From the NCBI GenBank assembly GCA_019671005.1, contig CM033728.1, positions 30,692,207 through 30,756,206 on the forward strand: a stretch of DNA of 64,000 nt. The letters are read 5' to 3'. Shown here one piece after another: positions 34,846-45,956 of the stretch. The DNA is from Hibiscus mutabilis. Taxonomy: Eukaryota > Streptophyta > Magnoliopsida > Malvales > Malvaceae. The stretch's first letter is position 1; each line of letters opens with the position of its first letter. Under the pieces are notes generated by a model. That model did not search any database. It was given only the letters and a program-made list of their open reading frames with translations, and was not told the DNA's origin. The position numbers and the translations under genes are program-made.

Positions 34846-36391
34846 ACATTGCTTAAGATCAAATCCTCTTGAGACATCAAATATTTCAAACTCTTATGAT
34901 TCGTATAAATTGTACACTTCTCACCATAAAGGTATGTCTCCAAATTTTTAACGCGAAAATTACCGCAACTAGCTCCAAATCATAAGTAGGATAATTGCAT
35001 TCATGAACTTTCAATTGTCTTGATGCATAAGCCACAACTTTCTCATCTTCCATCAATACGCAACCTACACAACAAACTTCATACCCCACTCAAGTTGGAT
35101 CAAAGCAGGAAAATATGTCAAAACTTTCTTCAACTTCTCAAAACTACGTTGCTGACTCTCCGTCCACCTAAAAGGTACATTATTTTGTAAATAATTTAGT
35201 TAACGGTGCAGCAATACTCGAGGAGACCTCAACAAAACGACAATAATACCCTGTCAAACTAAGGAAACTACGAATCTTATTCACCGACTTAGGTTACCTC
35301 CAATTAAGGAAAGCTTTGATCTTCTACGGGTCAACATGAATATCTTCTGCTGAAACAACATGACCTAGGAACATTACTTCCTTAAGCCAAAACTCGCACA
35401 TACTCAACTTAGCATACATCTGGTGTTCCTTCAGTGCTTGCAACACAATCCGCAAATACCGATCATGTTCCTCCTCGGTATGAGAATACAAAAGGATATC
35501 GTCTATAAACACTACCATGAATTGATCAAGATACTCGTGGAACACCCTGTTCATCATGTCCTTAAAAGCTATAAGCGCTTTTGTTAAACCAAAATGGCAT
35601 CACCAAAAACTCATAATGCCCATACCTAGTTCGAAAGGTAGTTTTCAACACATCCGCCTTCTTAACCTTCAACTGATAATACCTGAATCTCAAATCAATC
35701 TTAGAAAACACCATAGCACAATGGAATTGATCAAACAAATCATCAATATGTGGTAATGGGTACTTGTTCTTAATCGTCAACTTGTTCAACTATCGATAGT
35801 TAATACACGTACGCATGGTTCTATCCTTCTTTTTCACAAACAACAACGGTGCACCCTATGGTGAAACACTCGGTTGAATAAATCCACAGTCCAACAACTC
35901 TTGAAGTTGGGTCTTTAATTCCTTTAATTCTTTTAGAGCCATACAATAGGGAGTAATAGATACCGGAGCCGTACCGAAGTATGTCTCGATACCAAATTCA
36001 ACATCCCTATCCGGTGGCAAACTAGGAATTCTTTCGGAAAGACTTTTGGAAAACACATATCATTCGAATGCCCTACACTAGGGTACCCTTGATTCCTAGA
36101 TTCATCACAAATTCCAAGTAAGCTTTTCGACCCACTCGTAGCATCTTCTTCGCTTGAATTGCCGAAACAACATTAGACAAGAATTTCGTATTCTCACCTA
36201 CCACTACCACCTCATAGTCATCGACAAGCTTTAACGAAATCTTTTTGGTTTCAAAATTTAGTACCACTCTATGATCCGACAACCAATCCATCCCCAAAAT
36301 AAAGTCAAAACCATGGAACTAAAACTACATTAAATCTACAACAAAAAACATGAACTTGAATCGTTAACAGACATCTCCTATATAACCTTTT
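34845..36391 (-). pseudogene. Antisense Tekay-like fragment (element G: protease end, RT, RNase H)
   Basis: Read on the minus strand, it starts at the protease end (ILGMDWLSDHRVVLNFETKK near 36295), continues through RT (KELKELKTQLQELLDCGFIQPS, shortened; NKLTIKNKYPLPHIDDLF; FIDDILLYS near 35500) and ends in RNase H (GCVLMEDEKVVAYASRQLK, KSLKYLMSQ near 34870). Both ends are cut, and it has no LTR. It abuts the Athila RT at 36393, so it, or the element it came from, entered Athila in antisense orientation. Confidence 0.85.
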
Positions 36392-36393
36392 AA

Positions 36394-38716
36394 ATAATCA
36401 GATTGCTATACTTCTAGAGGATCAGGAGAATACCATATTCACCTGTCCATATGGGACATTCACTTTTAGAAGAATGCCCTTTGGACTATGTAATGCTCTG
36501 GCAACGTTTCAACGTTGCATGATGTCTGTTTTTTCGGACATGATTGAGAACAACTTAGAAGTTTTCATGGATGACTTCTCAGTGTTCGGCAAGACCTTTG
36601 AGGAATGACTTCAGAGTCTAGATCTTGTTTTGAGAAGATGTATTGAGACTAACCTGGTCTTGAACTAGGAAAAATGTCACTTCATGGTAAAGAAATGCAT
36701 AGTTCTCAGTCATAAAGTAACCAAGAGAGGCCTGGAAGAAGACAAGGCAAAAGTGGAAGTAATTAAACAGTTGCCACCTCCTACAAGTGTAAAAGGTATC
36801 ATAATTTTTTTGGGACATGTAGCTTTTTATTGCAGTTTCATTAAAGATTTCTCAAAAATTTCTAAACCTTTATGCTTGCTTTTAGAAAAAAATGCCACTT
36901 TTGCGTTTGATGACTCTTGTTTAAAAGCGTTTCAGGAACTTAAGGACAGATTGATTAATGCCCCCATAGTTGTGGCACCAGATTGAAGTAAGCCTTTTGA
37001 GCTCATATGTGATGCCAACGACTATGCCGTTGGAGCTGTGCTGGGACAGTGGCGTGGCAAGATTTCCCATACCATTTACTATGCCATCCGGACATTGAAT
37101 GAAGCCCAACTATACCACAATCGAGAAGGAATTTCTCACGGTGTATTTGCATTTGACAAGTTTAGATCTTACTTGGTAGGTAACATAGTTGTGGTGCATA
37201 CAGATCACTCGGTATTGAAATACCTTTTGGCAAAGAAGGATGCTAAGCCCAAACTAATCCGATCGACACTATTGCTACAAGAATTTGATCTCGAGATTCA
37301 AGACAAGAATGGGAGTGAAAACTTGGTAGTTTACTATTTATCACGATTAGAGCATCACCTAAAGAAAGGTGGAGCCACTGCCATTAGAGATGAATTCCCC
37401 GATGAACACTTACTTGCAGTCTATTCTATGCCATGGTACGCTGACATAGTCAATTACCTAGTAAGCAATATTTTGCCACTGAATTTGGCGAGTAATGCCA
37501 GGAAATGTTTTCTGCGAGAAGTTCGGCAATATTATTGGGATGAGCCAATTTTGTTCAAACAATGTGCGACCAAGTGATCTACCAATGTGTGCTAGAGGAT
37601 GAGTAGCACAACATTTTGATGTTATTCCATGTAGCACCGTATGAAGGACACTTTGCAGAAATGAAGACCGCTGACAATGTGTTGCAGTCTGGATTTTTTT
37701 TGCCTACACTATTTAAAACTGCTCATTACTTTGCCAAGGCATGTTATTAATGCCAGATGAAGGGTAACATCTCTAGCAGACATCAATTACCACTCTAGAA
37801 TATTATACCAGTAGAGTTGTTTGACGTATGAGGAATAGATTTCATGGGTCCCTTTCCCCCATCATTTGGGAACCTATATATCATTGTGGCTGTTGAATAC
37901 GATTCAAAATGAGTAGAGGCGGTGGCTTTGCCAACAAACAATGCCAAGGTTATTGCTAAGATCCTTCATAAGCATATCTTTACTAGATTCGGTGCCCCTA
38001 GAGCAATTATTCATGATAAAGGTAGACATTTTAAGTGCAATTTAATCTCTAGAGCTCTGTGCAGGTACATAATCTAGCAACGTATTGCCACAGCTTACCA
38101 TCCCCAAAAAAATAGCCAAGTGGAGATCTCAAACAAAGAAATCAAGAACCTTCTGGAAAAAACTGTGAATCCGACGAGGAATGACTGGTCCTTGAGACTA
38201 GATGATTCCTTGTGGGCTTACAGAACAACCTTTAAGACTCTATTAGGAACTTCTCCTTTTAGGCTTGTTTTTAGGAAGGCATGCCACTTGCCAGTGGAGT
38301 TGGAACATAGAGCTTATTGGGCAATCAAAAAGCTCAATATAGAGTGGAGAGCTGTTGGTACAAAATGCTTATTGGACATAAACGAACTAGAGGAATTTAG
38401 AACACAAGCTTACGAGAATGCCAGACTCTACAAGGAAATAACAAAACAATGGCATGATAACAGGATATTGCCAAGGCAATTTGAGATAGGTCAACGTTTT
38501 GTTATTTAACTCGAGGTTAAAGTTGTTTACAGATAAGCTCAAGTCTAGATATCGGGACCCTTTGAAGTTATAAAGCCATACACTCATAGAGTAGTGGACA
38601 TTAAGGATTTTAAGACGATAATAGTTTTTAAGGTAAATGGCCAAAGATTGAAACACTATTTGAAAGGCACTCAAAAGCATGCCAAGGATATTATCCTCTT
38701 AGAAGAAGTTTCGTGA
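36394..38716 (+). pseudogene. Athila-type RT C-terminus, RNase H and integrase
   Basis: The RT resumes with NQI...LEDQENTIFTCPYGTF, RRMPFGLCNALATFQ and the FMDDFSVFG box (36561-36587), then a stop. RNase H shows LICDANDYAVGAVLG (37000) and VVVHTDHSVLKYLL. The integrase zinc-binding part is broken near 37577-37790. The core keeps GIDFMGPFP (about 37840), IIHDKGRHF (about 38008) and the SQVEISNKEIK glutamate block (38112). The final frame, 38120-38509, is the integrase C-terminal half (LWAYRTTFKTLLGTSPF), with a degraded tail to about 38716. Confidence 0.85.
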
Positions 38717-39284
38717 TCATTATCAGCATTGTTTGATTTGTGTATATTGTAGGTTAGATGTTTTATTTTCAGTATTTTGTATTTATTTATTTTTCTTTCA
38801 TTTTTATCTTTCTTTTACTGCGTTGAAAGGTTTTTGTTGCCAAGGCAGAGAATTAGCATGAGGCGATAAAAAAATGAAGAAGGAAATTTACCATAGCCAC
38901 CCAAGGCTTGATAGAGCTCAGCCCAAGAAAGAATGAAAATTGTTGCTAAGTGTTGAATTTTACCCTAGTCGTCCAAGGTGAAAAGTTGAAATTCAAATTT
39001 TAACCTAATCACCTTATAACTTCATCTTTTCCCGCTCCGTCTTATCACATCATTGTTAATCCTCCCCAAACACGCTAAACCCTTATCATCATCCCTACTC
39101 AACCGGCCAAATTAAAAACACCATTTAAAATATTCAAATGTTTTACCCCTTCATCTACTTAAACCCTAATCAATTCTTAGCTAAAGACTTTTCACTCTTC
39201 CTTCTATCGTTTTTATCAAGAAAGGAAAGCAAGATTTTCTTCTCTTTCCTCACAAAAAACCATTTGAGTTTTCAAAAGATTTTC
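38717..39284 (+). other. Spacer between Athila pol and third ORF
   Basis: AT-rich and non-coding. It holds a thymine-rich tract near 38760-38820 and no recognised motif. A spacer of this kind precedes the third ORF in Athila elements. Confidence 0.4.
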
Positions 39285-40530
39285 ATGGCATCTTCTTCAA
39301 CACCCTTCAAGATCTTTTTCGATGAAGAGATCATCAAAAAGTATGAGGAGAATTTCACATTAAGAACCTTCTGCTATGAGAAAGGTTTTGAGTTCAAGAA
39401 AGAGCCAAACTTGGGCTATTCCCCAAAATTTGTCACGGTGATAAAAACACACAAGTGGAAGAAATTCTGCCAAACACCAGGGGAAGTCCATGCCAACATC
39501 GTTCAAGAATTCTATGCTCACCTTACGACCAAATACTCGCTCTTTTTGATTGTGCGAGGTAAGTGCGTGTGTTTTGATGAAGGATATATAAATGATATGT
39601 TTTCTTTGGATGAAACAAAAGAAGAACACACCAAGTTTGCAGAATCCTTGAACGATGCCAAAAGGAAGACGATGTTGACGAAATTGTGTGAGGCAGGCAC
39701 TAAATGGAATGTGTCATCAAGGGCCATCGGACTGTGAAACGGTTGGCACTAAAGTCTCAGTTACGGGGTGGAATCACTTCTTGAAGGCAAACCTTATGTC
39801 GACCACCCACAATGAGACAGTTTTGAAGGAAAGATTGGCACTGTTGCACTCTATTATGACTAGCTGAAAGATTAATGTTGGACGGGTCATCATCAAAGAT
39901 ACCTTTAAGTGTGATGGTAAGACCAATAGAAGTTTACTTTTTCTTTCTCTAATTTCTACTATCTATTTGCAGTACGATATGCCACGGCTTAATTCAAACA
40001 GTGTTCAAAAGAACAAGGGGACCACCATAACCCCTACCCTATAGAGATAGTTGACTGCTATGAAGGCAAAAGATAAGGGCAAGCAAAATATTGTCGAGTC
40101 TATGCCAAAGGCCAAGGTGCCAAGGGCAGAACCTATGCCAAAGGCCAAGGTGCCAAGGGCAGAAAGCTGAGGAGCAGAACTCTCTGTTCTGGCAATATGT
40201 GTAGGCCAGAAACTGTGCCATGAAGAAAACCCTAGAAGGCATGTTCACGCAAACACTGCCAATGTTCCCTAAGTTCCCTACCGAACTCTTTGCCAAGGGT
40301 GACATTCCAACGAGTCCTCATTCTATCCACTCTCCTACACAATCTGATGCCATCATCCCAGTCTTTCTTGTACAAGTTGAATCTGCCAGAATTGACACAC
40401 CACCTGAGTTCGAAGATGAAAGAATCGAAAGCCAAACCAAGGTTGCTACCACACCTGTAGAACCTACCTCATCTGCTTCCACAAATGTCCCAGCTGCCTC
40501 TGAGTTGGTGAAGATTGTTGAATAAGTTCT
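39285..40530 (+). pseudogene. Third ORF of the Athila-type element (plant transposon protein domain family)
   Basis: The best start is the ATG at 39285 (MASSSTPFKIFFDEE). It is open to 39737 and then broken, and it resumes in shifted frames, for example 40220-40525 (TLEGMFTQTLPMFPKFP). The motifs VREFYAHL-like VQEFYAHLTTKYSLFLIVRGK and CVCFDEGYINDMF are typical of the domain found in the env-position ORF of Athila elements (the group I know as the putative plant transposon protein family). No signal peptide or membrane segment is convincing, so I would not call it an envelope. Its function is unknown even in intact copies. Confidence 0.65.
40101..40166 (+). repeat. Two 33-bp tandem copies in the third ORF
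   Basis: TATGCCAAAGGCCAAGGTGC starts at 40101 and again at 40134. The unit is 33 bp (11 codons), so it keeps the frame. Only the last two bases differ. Confidence 0.9.
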
Positions 40531-40689
40531 CCATAACCTTGGAGCTTCCACAACCGCATCAAATCCCAGCCTTAAGTGCAAGAAGCATATAGCTTCCAAT
40601 CGGGAGAGCTTCATCAAAAGAAAAACATGGGTTTCATGGCCAGAACCCTCCGAAAAGGGAGTCATTCTCTTCTTAAACTCCTTGCATTT

Positions 40690-41575
40690 CATTTCATTTT
40701 CATTCACATGTCCATACATTTTAAATTTCATTTGTATATATGTGTTGTTTTCATGTATTGAGGATAATGCACACCGTAGGTTTAGGGTTGTGGGTTGCCT
40801 TACATTTATTGCCATGACATTCATGTTTATATTTCTGTTTGCATTACGTTTCCCATGGAGGATTTAACAAATGCATACCAAACCGCTAATTTTTTTTTGC
40901 CTCGGTCAATTTTGTACTTATAATTTTTGTCAACACTTTTAGTTTAGGAGAATTTGTGCTAGATTATATGTCTGGTGAAGAAATTGAAATTTAGAACTTC
41001 TATGCCACCAGGTTAGCATTGCCAAGTAGCTTGGCAATTGAACTCTAGTTTAGGGAACTTTAGTTTCACTCTACACGAGGTATGCATCTAGTTTGCAAAA
41101 CAAACTTAGGTCCGCTTGAAGCTGAACTCAGAAGAAAAAAAGAACGATGCCAGGGCAAAAAGAAAGAATAAGGCAACAATGTTTTGCCAAAAGCTGAAAA
41201 AAAAATTGAGAACACTTATATGTCTTAGGGAAGATAATTAACTTGGGTCTTCGTGGTTTGCTCCCTCTTAGTTCTCAAGCCAACATAACTTTAGGGTATG
41301 AGTGAAATGGGTTAGCTTAGTGATGTAATCTAGATTAACGTGGGTATTCGTGGTTTGCTCTCTCTTATGTCTTATGCCAAATAGTACATGATGCCACCCT
41401 AATCAAATGCTAGCATAAAAACACCCTTGGCGAATAAAGAAATAAATAGAAAAATTCTGAGTTTGGGTAGTAAAGAAGACTAAGGGAGTCGAGTAAATTT
41501 GATGCATATTGCCTGCACTACATACACACTTGATGACCTTAAACTAGAACTATATTACTGCACTTGAATTTATTT
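40690..41575 (+). other. Athila 3' untranslated region with 96-bp duplication
   Basis: Non-coding. It carries TTAGTTTCACTCTACACGAGG near 41062 (given in part), a style of sequence found between the third ORF and the 3' LTR of Athila. GGGTCTTCGTGGTTTGCTCC near 41246 recurs as a near copy near 41342, a period of 96 bp. The expected LTR does not follow. Confidence 0.5.
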
Positions 41576-42397
41576 ATTTGCTTGGCATTGATACACTGAA
41601 TATCCGAGGACAAACCTAGGATAATATTTTGCTAGTTGGTAGGTGTTTGGGACTAAGACAATTTTTGCCGATGCACTTTTCCTATTTCTGATGCGAGATT
41701 TCGAGTAATGATATTTTCTCGATGCGAGATTTCGAGCGAAGACTCGATGTGAGATTTTGAGCAGCTCGATGTGAGATTCCGAGCATGGGTGGGTTTCCCA
41801 GTGCCGAGTGACATTGGGCCTCACTCTTGGTTTGTTTATCTATATGTTTATGTTGTTGAGATGTTGTTTGTTCCATAGCATATGTTTAGGCGGTTACGGT
41901 AGCGCCGCATGTTTATTTATCTCTTATTATTGCTCATACTTGCTTGCATGCTTACGTTTATGATTAGTATAAATTATAGTATAGTAGATGTTTACCACTT
42001 AGCTTTGTAAGCTCAATGCTCAAAATTGTTATTTCCGTGCGTAGGTTGACCATTGGATCTTGGGGTTGTAGAGCACCACCAGATCGAGGTTCTAGCACTT
42101 GGTGATCCTTGGAGTATGGTATTTGAGTCTAGTGGGCTATGTATTCATAGGACCTTACACGTTGGAGTTTGTATTAAATATTTGAAACTATATTATTTAA
42201 AATGTACCTTTAATTATTTAAATTTAAATTTAAATTGGAGCTCCTTTGTAATTTATTTAATTATATATGTATATTTTAATCGTTGGTTTTAAAGGTTTGC
42301 GATTTACTTGTTGGGCTGATCCAGTTTGAAAAGAAATTTTATGGTTTTGGTTTTGGGCTTGAGTCCCAAATGTGACATCCAGGCCGAGGGTGTTACA
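41576..42397 (+). repeat. Gypsy LTR fragment with GAGATTTCGAGC repeats
   Basis: The right end GGGTGTTACA (42388-42397) is an LTR terminus. Near 41690-41785 the unit GATGCGAGATTTCGAGC occurs four times with variants (GATGTGAGATTCCGAGC). The left side lacks an LTR start and adjoins the Athila 3' region. No internal sequence follows. Confidence 0.55.
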
Positions 42398-43038
42398 ACT
42401 AAGGTTTGGAGGCTACGCCTAGGGACCGTATCGGCACGAGATGCTAAAAATTTGGCTTGGTTTCAATACACGGGCAACCGTACCGGTACGCCTTTTGGAT
42501 ACTAAAATTCCTAATTTTGAACATTGCATACCCATACCGATACGCTTGAGGACCATATTGGTACGCCTTTGAGACTTGAACCCGTATGAATAAGGGGATA
42601 CAGTGTACCGATACTCAGTTAGGTATTTCAGTTAAAATGTTTTCTGAAGTTTGATTCTTTGCAGTTTAGTCTATGTTTCTTGATTACACAACTAAATGAG
42701 TTTGGATGGTTATTTTAAGTTAGAATTTAACTTGATTGTATGAAATATGACTAATCAAGGATTAGTAACTTTAAATCCAAGGAAGTCCTCTTAATTATTT
42801 GAAATTATATTTTAGTCCCTATAACGCGAATTCGTACAATTGGATGTCAATTCGACGCCCGATTGAGTTGTAATTTTCACCATAACCAGCATGATCACCT
42901 TAGGACTTAAATTTTCATTTAGATAAGATAAAAGAAAAAAGGACCGTTTTCTAATTAAATCTTTCGGGTTTGCCTCGGTAAATCCTAATGTAGCTCGCTC
43001 GGTTCGATCTTGCTACTAGACCGGGTCAAGGGGTTACA
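42398..43038 (+). repeat. Tekay-like LTR fragment (3' part only)
   Basis: It aligns with the last 640 bp of the element F LTR: AGATAAGATAAAAGAAAAA near 42922, then CCTAATGTAGC, ending GGGGTTACA at 43038. It includes the perfect palindrome CGTACCGGTACG at 42479-42490 and related motifs. No primer site or gag follows, so this is a truncated or solo LTR. Confidence 0.65.
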
Positions 43039-43743
43039 ATTACCGTTACTTTCTTTGGATATTTTTTATATTTTTGCTTGTTTTATGGATAAAAATGATA
43101 TTTTGTTTATTTTCTTTGCAAGAATCAGTAAAAGGTAAAGAAATACCTCTGATGGTGTTTGATATGTCGGTCTCTGTACGGATGCTGGCGACTCTTTACC
43201 TTCTACGGTGTCGGTTCACATTTCTAGAAACTCCTTCATTTTTCAGTTACTGCTCGAATTTCGAGGGTAACTTCTCTCTTTCCTCGTTTAATTTTTATTT
43301 TTATTAGCCCCTTAATTACTTTCATTAATTTCCTTTTTATATGTGAGTGGATTTTGATGTCATGGATGATGTCGAGTGACATCATCATCAGCTAGTGATA
43401 GCTAAGAGGAAAGAAACACAGATCTGTGTGCACTGGTTTGGGCCAATTAAGGGCTGTCATGTGGTACGTTTGGGTGGGAAAATTAAATATTTGTTTTTGT
43501 TGGGCTGTGTTGGGTTGTAAAATTGATATAATGACCTGTAAAGGTTTAAAAATTGGGCTTTGGGTATTTGATGTAATTGGACTTCGGGTATTGAAAGACA
43601 TTTGGACTGTAATTGGATATTTATGAATATTGGACCGGTTTTATTGAGTTTATGTATTATCTACTATTTATTTATTTTTGATTTTATTTATAGAGAAATA
43701 TATGTATATATAGGTATACCCGGATAAAATTCGGGTCTTACAA
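43039..43743 (-). repeat. Tat-like LTR fragment, reverse strand
   Basis: It is similar along its whole length to 9195-9931. The minus-strand start TGTAAGACCCGAATTTTATC lies at 43743. The low-coordinate end is cut exactly where the Tekay-like LTR ends. The flank beyond 43743 is not a polypurine tract, so this start is probably the outer edge of the original insertion. Confidence 0.7.
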
Positions 43744-43791
43744 CTCCTAAATAATTTTTTATCAAAATTTGTGTCCAATTCTTAACATTTT

Positions 43792-44320
43792 GGGTTCGTT
43801 TAGTTCTAGAGAATGGATCACGTTTTCTTTTTCATTTTCTTGAAAAATGAAAACGGTGAAGAAAATGTGTTTGGTTGAAAAATTAGAAAATGATTTTAAG
43901 AAAATAAAAACAAAAAGTGAAAATTTGAAAACATAAAAAAGATGTTTTCATTGTTCTCGTTGAAAATACTTTAGAACATTGAAAAAATATGAAAACAAGA
44001 ATTTTATTTTAATTGTAACATCATTTTAACTCGGGTACGAATCCTTCTAATGTCATTTTTTATAACTTTGGTTTATTTACTCATAGTTTATTTATTATTA
44101 TACTAGTAATATTTTTCTAACTATATTTTATTTTAATTATTTAATAATTATTTTTATTTTGAAAAGCTACAAACCAAACACATTTTCACTATATTCATTT
44201 CTTAAAACAATTTTTCATTCCTATTAACCAAGCATGTTTTCTAATGTTTAAAAAACTGAAAATAAAAATTATTTTCTAAAAATAAAAAATAAAAATATTT
44301 TCTAAAACTAAGCATACCCT
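43792..44320. mobile_element. MITE-like element
   Basis: The ends GGGTTCGTTTAGTTCTAGA and, in complement, GGGTATGCTTAGTTTTAGA form imperfect terminal inverted repeats of about 23 bp around 529 bp of AT-rich DNA made of AAAATGAAAA-type words. There is no ORF. Short-repeat MITEs of hAT or PIF type look like this; I could not settle the target duplication. Confidence 0.55.
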
Positions 44321-44448
44321 AATTATTCTTCGGATACTTCTAATGGACATTAATTCGCTGCTGCATCCTAGTGTTTATTGGGTAAGCTTTTCGTTTCCCC
44401 TACTGCGACTGCATTGAGTGACCAGGCAGCACCGATGGAACTTATTCA
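44321..44448. other. Short unassigned stretch
   Basis: No repeat or gene is recognised. It may be the upstream part of the RNase H-like relic. Confidence 0.3.
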
Positions 44449-44826
44449 ATGGAACCCTCCTCGGGAGATTTGATTTGCCTCATCACTGATACCGTTGTTT
44501 CCAACGATTCCGAATTTAGTTCAATTGGAAGGATTTTTCGAGACTCTAATGGTAGTTTCTTATCTTCTCATTTCAAAAGCATAGAGATAACAGATGTTCC
44601 GGGACGATATGGGAGCACATATTTGAGCGTATTGTTGTATATTTGGATAATGGTGATGTTATCAAACTTCTCTCACAGCCTTCTTCCACAAGCCCCCATG
44701 CCTTCTTTTCATTATAACATGGACGGCTGAATTTGTTCAGCTTCGTTGTGAAGCTAACATGATAGTTGATATAATGGCTAAGTTGGATTCCACGTTCGAT
44801 GGCTCTTTATGAGAAATTATATCATG
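44449..44826 (+). pseudogene. RNase H-like domain relic (LINE-type or RVT_3 family)
   Basis: Three blocks in different frames follow the order of a plant RNase H-like domain: SIGRIFRDSNGSFLS (44521), then VVYLDNGDVIKLLSQ (about 44630, with the conserved Asp) and WTAEFVQLRCEANMIVDIMAKLD (about 44725, shortened), which matches the usual W-R-H-V-x-R-E-x-N-x-x-A-D-x-L-A-K end. This domain ends LINE pol proteins and also occurs in many stand-alone plant pseudogenes. It is short and frameshifted, so dead. Confidence 0.6.
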
Positions 44827-45044
44827 GGTCATTCCCGCCAAGTCATCTATGAGACCAACAAATAAAAATCACCAATTTTATTATTTTTTTCATGTCATAT
44901 TTTTTACCAAGTGAATCTTCACTTATATTTACTGTAAATCAATTTTAAAAACAGTTTTTACCAAGTGAAGATTCACTTGATAAAAATATGACATGGAAAA
45001 ATAATGAGATGAATAATTTTTATTAGTTGGTCTCATAAATGACC
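44827..45044. mobile_element. Fold-back MITE, 218 bp
   Basis: The ends GGTCATT and AATGACC bound long complementary arms: ATGAGACCAAC against GTTGGTCTCAT, and CATGTCATATTTTT against AAAAATATGACATG, meeting near a central AAGTGAATCTTCACTT-type palindrome. There is no ORF. Confidence 0.7.
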
Positions 45045-45308
45045 TATCTTTACATGTTTTTGATGTGCTGCTTTTCGGTAGGAATGGTATACGGGTATTC
45101 AAATAGACGAGTATGTATTTAAAAAATACATTCGCTGTGAGTGGTAGATATGAAAATTTTAAAAGGATATAAACAAAAAAAATGAAGTATCCGCACTCGT
45201 CCCATTTACCATCTCCACTATATTTTTGGTGCATAGAGATATTTTTGGTCCCTCCTATATTCGTATGAAAAACTCCTAATGTAATGGTTTCAGCCTCTTT
45301 TTCATTTC
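45045..45308. other. Unassigned spacer between MITEs
   Basis: AT-rich with no supportable ORF and no recognised motif. Confidence 0.3.
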
Positions 45309-45704
45309 CAAAAAAAAGTCTTATATCATAAATAAGTATATGAACTATACTAACTTTTTATTTATGTACCTAAAATATTTTTTGGTCAAAATAAATACAT
45401 AAAGTATATTTTTTGTTAAAATTAGGTATTTAAAGTATTTTTTCGTCAAAATAGATACTTTAAGTATATTTTTTTTGACAAAATAAATACATAATGTATT
45501 TTTTAATCAATGTCACATGTTAACTTTTAAGAATAAAGATAAAAAAATATAATTTAAATACTTATTTTGACTAAAAAATATTTTAGATACTTATTTTGAT
45601 CAAAATATATACTTTAAATACTAATTTTAATTAAAAAAAATACTTTAAATATTTAAATAAAAAATAGTATACTTTAAATACTTATTTATAATATAAGAAA
45701 AAAA
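45309..45704. mobile_element. AT-rich fold-back MITE, about 395 bp
   Basis: The left arm (AAGTCTTATATCATAAATAAG) and the right arm (CTTATTTATAATATAAG, in complement) pair over much of their length. The inside is made of TACTTTAAATAC and AAATACTTATTTTGA repeats in both orientations. It ends about 120 bp before the promoter motifs of the mL54 gene. Confidence 0.6.
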
Positions 45705-45825
45705 TGCGGACTCAACAAAATTGAACCCAAAACGCTTCACAATGGTCGAGTCCAGGTCCCATTTAGGTTTGGACTATTTAACTACAAAAATGGTGAGCTC
45801 AAACAAATCCAATGTTTCACAGTTC

Positions 45826-45831
45826 AGCCCA
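45826..45831 (-). promoter_or_regulatory. Site II element (TGGGCT)
   Basis: AGCCCA on the plus strand is TGGGCT on the minus strand, a TGGGCY site II motif bound by TCP factors. Together with a telo-box it is a known signature of plant ribosomal-protein and mitochondrial-protein gene promoters. It lies about 60 bp before the telo-box. Confidence 0.5.
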
Positions 45832-45884
45832 ATAAAATTCAGATTCTTCCTCGTGTTCACGCCTCCATTTTAGCCTCCTCTCAG

Positions 45885-45893
45885 AAACCCTAA
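45885..45893 (+). promoter_or_regulatory. Telo-box (AAACCCTAA)
   Basis: A single AAACCCTAA close to the presumed transcription start or in the 5' UTR of the mL54 gene. Telo-boxes near the start site are common in plant translation-apparatus genes. Unlike the arrays at 7.3 and 53.8 kb, this is one isolated copy in the right place. Confidence 0.6.
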
Positions 45894-45956
45894 ACCCCCT
45901 AAATTTCCATCGGAGGAAGGAGCTCTACAATTGAACTTTACGAGTTCTAGAGAAAG

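Larger units (their letters stand above)
18561..41575 (+). mobile_element. Element E: Athila-type Ty3/gypsy element, split by nested insertions
   Basis: Athila affiliation rests on the PBS type, the CDLGAS protease site, the RT sequence and a third ORF after integrase. The coding parts are in two blocks, 19472-22562 and 36394-40530. RT is interrupted between the AGKAFYC block and the NQI...EDQ block, with only about eight codons missing at the junction. The inserted block is 22562-36393. No clear 3' LTR is seen before 41576, so the right end is approximate. Confidence 0.75.

Noticed and set aside
39285..40530. Envelope glycoprotein of an active virus
   Set aside because: No signal peptide, cleavage site or membrane helix is visible, the frame is broken, and it matches the plant transposon domain style instead.
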